From Pseudonocardia sp. (GTDB lineage: Bacteria; Actinomycetota; Actinomycetes; Mycobacteriales; Pseudonocardiaceae), in contig NZ_JAJCYB010000044.1 of NCBI RefSeq assembly GCF_029263155.1, positions 62,001 through 126,000 of the forward strand: DNA of 64,000 nt. Reading direction: 5' to 3'. Below, one piece after another: positions 62,312-64,000 of this stretch (position 1 is its first letter; each line of letters opens with the position of its first letter). Below the pieces are notes generated by a model. The model did not search any database. It had not been told where the DNA came from and saw only the letters and a list, made by a program, of their open reading frames with translations. The translations under genes were made by a program, and so were the position numbers.

Positions 62312-63487
62312 GTGGACGCGCGCAGCGGGTGGATCACGGTCGGGGCGGCGTTCACGTCGATGGCCGTCGTGTTCGGGGTGGCCTACAGCTTCGGGGCGTT
62401 CTTCGCACCGATGGCCGCCGAGTTCGGCACCGGCAGCGGCGCGACGTCGGTCGTGTTCGGGGTCACGGCGTTCTGCTGGTTCGTGCTCGGCTCGGTCAGC
62501 GGGCGCGCCGTGGACCGGTTCGGGCCCCGTCCGGTGCTGCTGGTGGCCGCCGCGGCCCTGGCCGCGGGGCTGCTCGTCACCGCAGCGGTGCAGCAGCTGT
62601 GGATCGGCTACCTGTCCTACGGGCTCGGGGTGGGCGTGGCGGTGGCCTGCGGGTACGTGCCGATGGTGGCCGTCGTCGGCGCCTGGTTCGACGCGCGGCG
62701 GGCGATCGCGCTGGCCGTGGCGGTGTCCGGGATCGGGGTCGGGACGCTGGTCGGGGCGCCGCTGGCCGCCTCGTTGATCGGCACGGTGGGCTGGCGGCAG
62801 ACCCACGTGATCTTCGCAGTCGTGGGGGCCGCGCTGCTGGTCGTGTGCGCGCTCGTCGTGCGCCGCCCTCCCGCACCGACCGGCGCCCTGTCGTTGCCGG
62901 TCGGGCAGCTCGTGCGGAGCCTGGCGTTCCGGTCGATGTACGGGGCCACGCTGCTGTCCTCGCTGGCCCTGTTCGTGCCCTTCGTGTTCCTCCCGGCCTC
63001 CGCCGTCGCGCTCGGGACGCCGCCCGTCGCGGCCGCGGCGCTCGTCGGCGTCATCGGGGTGGCGAGCGTGGTCGGACGCCTCGCCATGGGCGCGGTGGCC
63101 GAGCGGCTCGGGCGGATCCGCACGTTCCAGGCGTGCTTCGCGGTGCTCGGCGCGAGCTTCGGGATCTGGTTCGCCGCCGGGTCGTACCCGGTGCTGGTGG
63201 TGTTCGCCGTCGTGCTGGGCATCGGGTACGGCGGGTGGATCGCGCTGCAGCCCGCCGTCATCGCCGAGCTGTTCGGCCTGCGCGGGCTCGGCGGCGTCGT
63301 CGGGCTGGTCTACACCTCCGGCGGGATCGGGGCGCTGCTCGGCGCCCCGCTGGCCGGGGTGCTGGTCGACGCGACCGGCGGGTACGCGCTCGCCATCGGC
63401 TTCGCCGGGATCTGCGGGCTCGCCTCGTTCGTCGCGCTGCTGCCGCTGGGCCGGGGTGATGTCGTCGTCGCCGCACCCGCGCTGTAG
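62312..63487 (+). CDS. MFS transporter (monocarboxylate/OFA-like)
   Basis: The 391-residue protein has 12 hydrophobic helices and the MFS loop motif GRAVDRFGPRPVL after helix 2, with AVAVSGIGVGTLVGAPL later, the pattern of the MCT/oxalate-formate antiporter group. Substrate is unknown. It starts with GTG 62312 in the divergent region with the ATP-grasp operon; a TAGCAT box at the gene end may be part of the rpsT promoter. Confidence 0.87.
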   Translation: MDARSGWITVGAAFTSMAVVFGVAYSFGAFFAPMAAEFGTGSGATSVVFGVTAFCWFVLGSVSGRAVDRFGPRPVLLVAAAALAAGLLVTAAVQQLWIGYLSYGLGVGVAVACGYVPMVAVVGAWFDARRAIALAVAVSGIGVGTLVGAPLAASLIGTVGWRQTHVIFAVVGAALLVVCALVVRRPPAPTGALSLPVGQLVRSLAFRSMYGATLLSSLALFVPFVFLPASAVALGTPPVAAAALVGVIGVASVVGRLAMGAVAERLGRIRTFQACFAVLGASFGIWFAAGSYPVLVVFAVVLGIGYGGWIALQPAVIAELFGLRGLGGVVGLVYTSGGIGALLGAPLAGVLVDATGGYALAIGFAGICGLASFVALLPLGRGDVVVAAPAL

Positions 63488-63601
63488 CATTGTCGGTCGA
63501 GCGCCCGGCGTGTTCGTCCGTAGTCCTTGTCGCCGCCTGGGCCTTCCGGACACACAGACAGCGCCAAGACCGTCAGCGGCAGAGAAACCCGAGGCATACG
63601 C

Positions 63602-63865
63602 GTGGCCAACATCAAGTCCCAGATCAAGCGGGTCAAGACCAACGAGAAGGCGCGCCAGCGCAACAAGTCGGTCAAGTCCGCCGTCCGCACCGCGGTGCGC
63701 AAGTTCCGCGAGGCCGCCGAGGCCGGCGACACCGAGCAGGCCACCGCACTGCAGCGCGCCGCGGCCAAGGCGCTGGACAAGGCGGCCAGCAAGGGTGTCA
63801 TCCACCCCAACCAGGCCGCCAACCGCAAGTCGTCGATGGCCAAGCGCCTCAACGCCGCGGCCTGA
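63602..63865 (+). CDS. rpsT: 30S ribosomal protein bS20
   Basis: bS20 binds 16S rRNA early in 30S assembly. The 87-residue basic protein ([20 protein letters not shown], ending [20 protein letters not shown]) is unmistakable. GTG 63602. rpsT is often close to lepA in actinobacteria; here about 6 kb of accessory genes separate them. Confidence 0.97.
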   Translation: MANIKSQIKRVKTNEKARQRNKSVKSAVRTAVRKFREAAEAGDTEQATALQRAAAKALDKAASKGVIHPNQAANRKSSMAKRLNAAA

Positions 63866-63900
63866 CGCACCGGCCGGCCACAACAACGGCGCTGTCCGTC

Positions 63901-63939
63901 CGAGAACGGCGCCGCCCCCGGAGGGCGGCGCCGTTCTCG
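63901..63939 (+). terminator. Strong hairpin terminator after rpsT
   Basis: CGAGAACGGCGCCGCCC (63901-63917) and its exact complement (63923-63939) form a 17-bp stem with the 5-base loop CCGGA, 35 bases after the rpsT stop. It also serves the convergent gene at the window end. No T tract. Confidence 0.8.
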
Positions 63940-63953
63940 CGCGTCGGGCCGGG

Positions 63954-64000
63954 TCAGTGCTGGTCCACGAGCACCGGGTTGCCGTCGGGATCGCGAACGA
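63954..64000 (-). CDS. VOC/glyoxalase-family protein, last residues only
   Basis: The minus frame ends at TGA 63954-63956 and reads VRDPDGNPVLVDQH before the stop. The DPDGNPV pattern is typical of the C-terminal metal-site strand of glyoxalase/VOC proteins. Only 14 residues are inside the window, so the subfamily is unknown. Confidence 0.6.
   Translation of the reverse strand, partial: VRDPDGNPVLVDQH

Overview
The window comes from a very high-G+C actinomycete: frequent GTG starts, ATGA/GTGA coupled overlaps and the gene families all fit. The mix (Pls/PosA-type NRPS-like protein, DUF222/HNH protein, SARP regulator, actinobacterial sulfate-assimilation operon, cpATP-grasp/alpha-E/transglutaminase operon) suggests Pseudonocardiaceae, perhaps Pseudonocardia. 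The genus is inference, since no rRNA is present.

Backbone. On the minus strand, scattered across the window, lie conserved genes that are usually near neighbours in actinobacteria: lepA (55.5-57.4 kb), hemW, hrcA, dnaJ, rsmE (18.7-24.5 kb), phoH, ybeY, a CNNM/CorC gene and era (1-7.5 kb). rpsT lies at the right end on the plus strand. The backbone is split by accessory blocks. Block 1-18.6 kb holds an FAD hydroxyglutarate oxidase, an alditol oxidase, a secreted peptidase, a lone 1277-residue NRPS-like protein, a small M1 peptidase, a DUF222/HNH protein, a GH38 mannosidase and two hydrolases.

Block 25-37 kb is about redox and sulfur. An AraC regulator faces a molybdopterin oxidoreductase and a MoeA-like gene across a perfect 12-bp direct repeat of 22-bp period. 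Then follow a short leader ORF, an alternative-pairing Shine-Dalgarno element, sulfite reductase, a 48-residue zinc-ribbon protein, APS reductase, CysD, CysN, a sirohydrochlorin chelatase and a TauE/SafE permease with a decayed second copy behind it.

Block 37-50 kb holds a SARP-type regulator, a hydrolase-glycosyltransferase fusion, a second hydrolase (with SARP-like heptad repeats between the two), a methyltransferase and a dead flavin monooxygenase gene resembling the Nit1C/MSMEG_0569 family. An FAD/NAD(P)-binding protein, an N-formylglutamate amidohydrolase-type protein and an OsmC protein follow. The FAD gene and osmC are each preceded by a leader ORF with the same R-R-x-H-(V/I)-D-L-x-R core as the one before sulfite reductase. 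This points to a sulfur-related regulon with shared translational control.

Block 50-64 kb carries enoyl-CoA hydratase, a DinB-type protein whose 3' end runs into a palindromic element, a sirtuin, quinone oxidoreductase/MarR, MOSC/membrane/Uma2, lepA, cyanase, a pyrimidine reductase-like gene, the transglutaminase/alpha-E/ATP-grasp operon (with a 15-glutamine tail on the ATP-grasp protein), an MFS transporter and rpsT. No tRNA, rRNA, CRISPR array or intact insertion sequence was seen.
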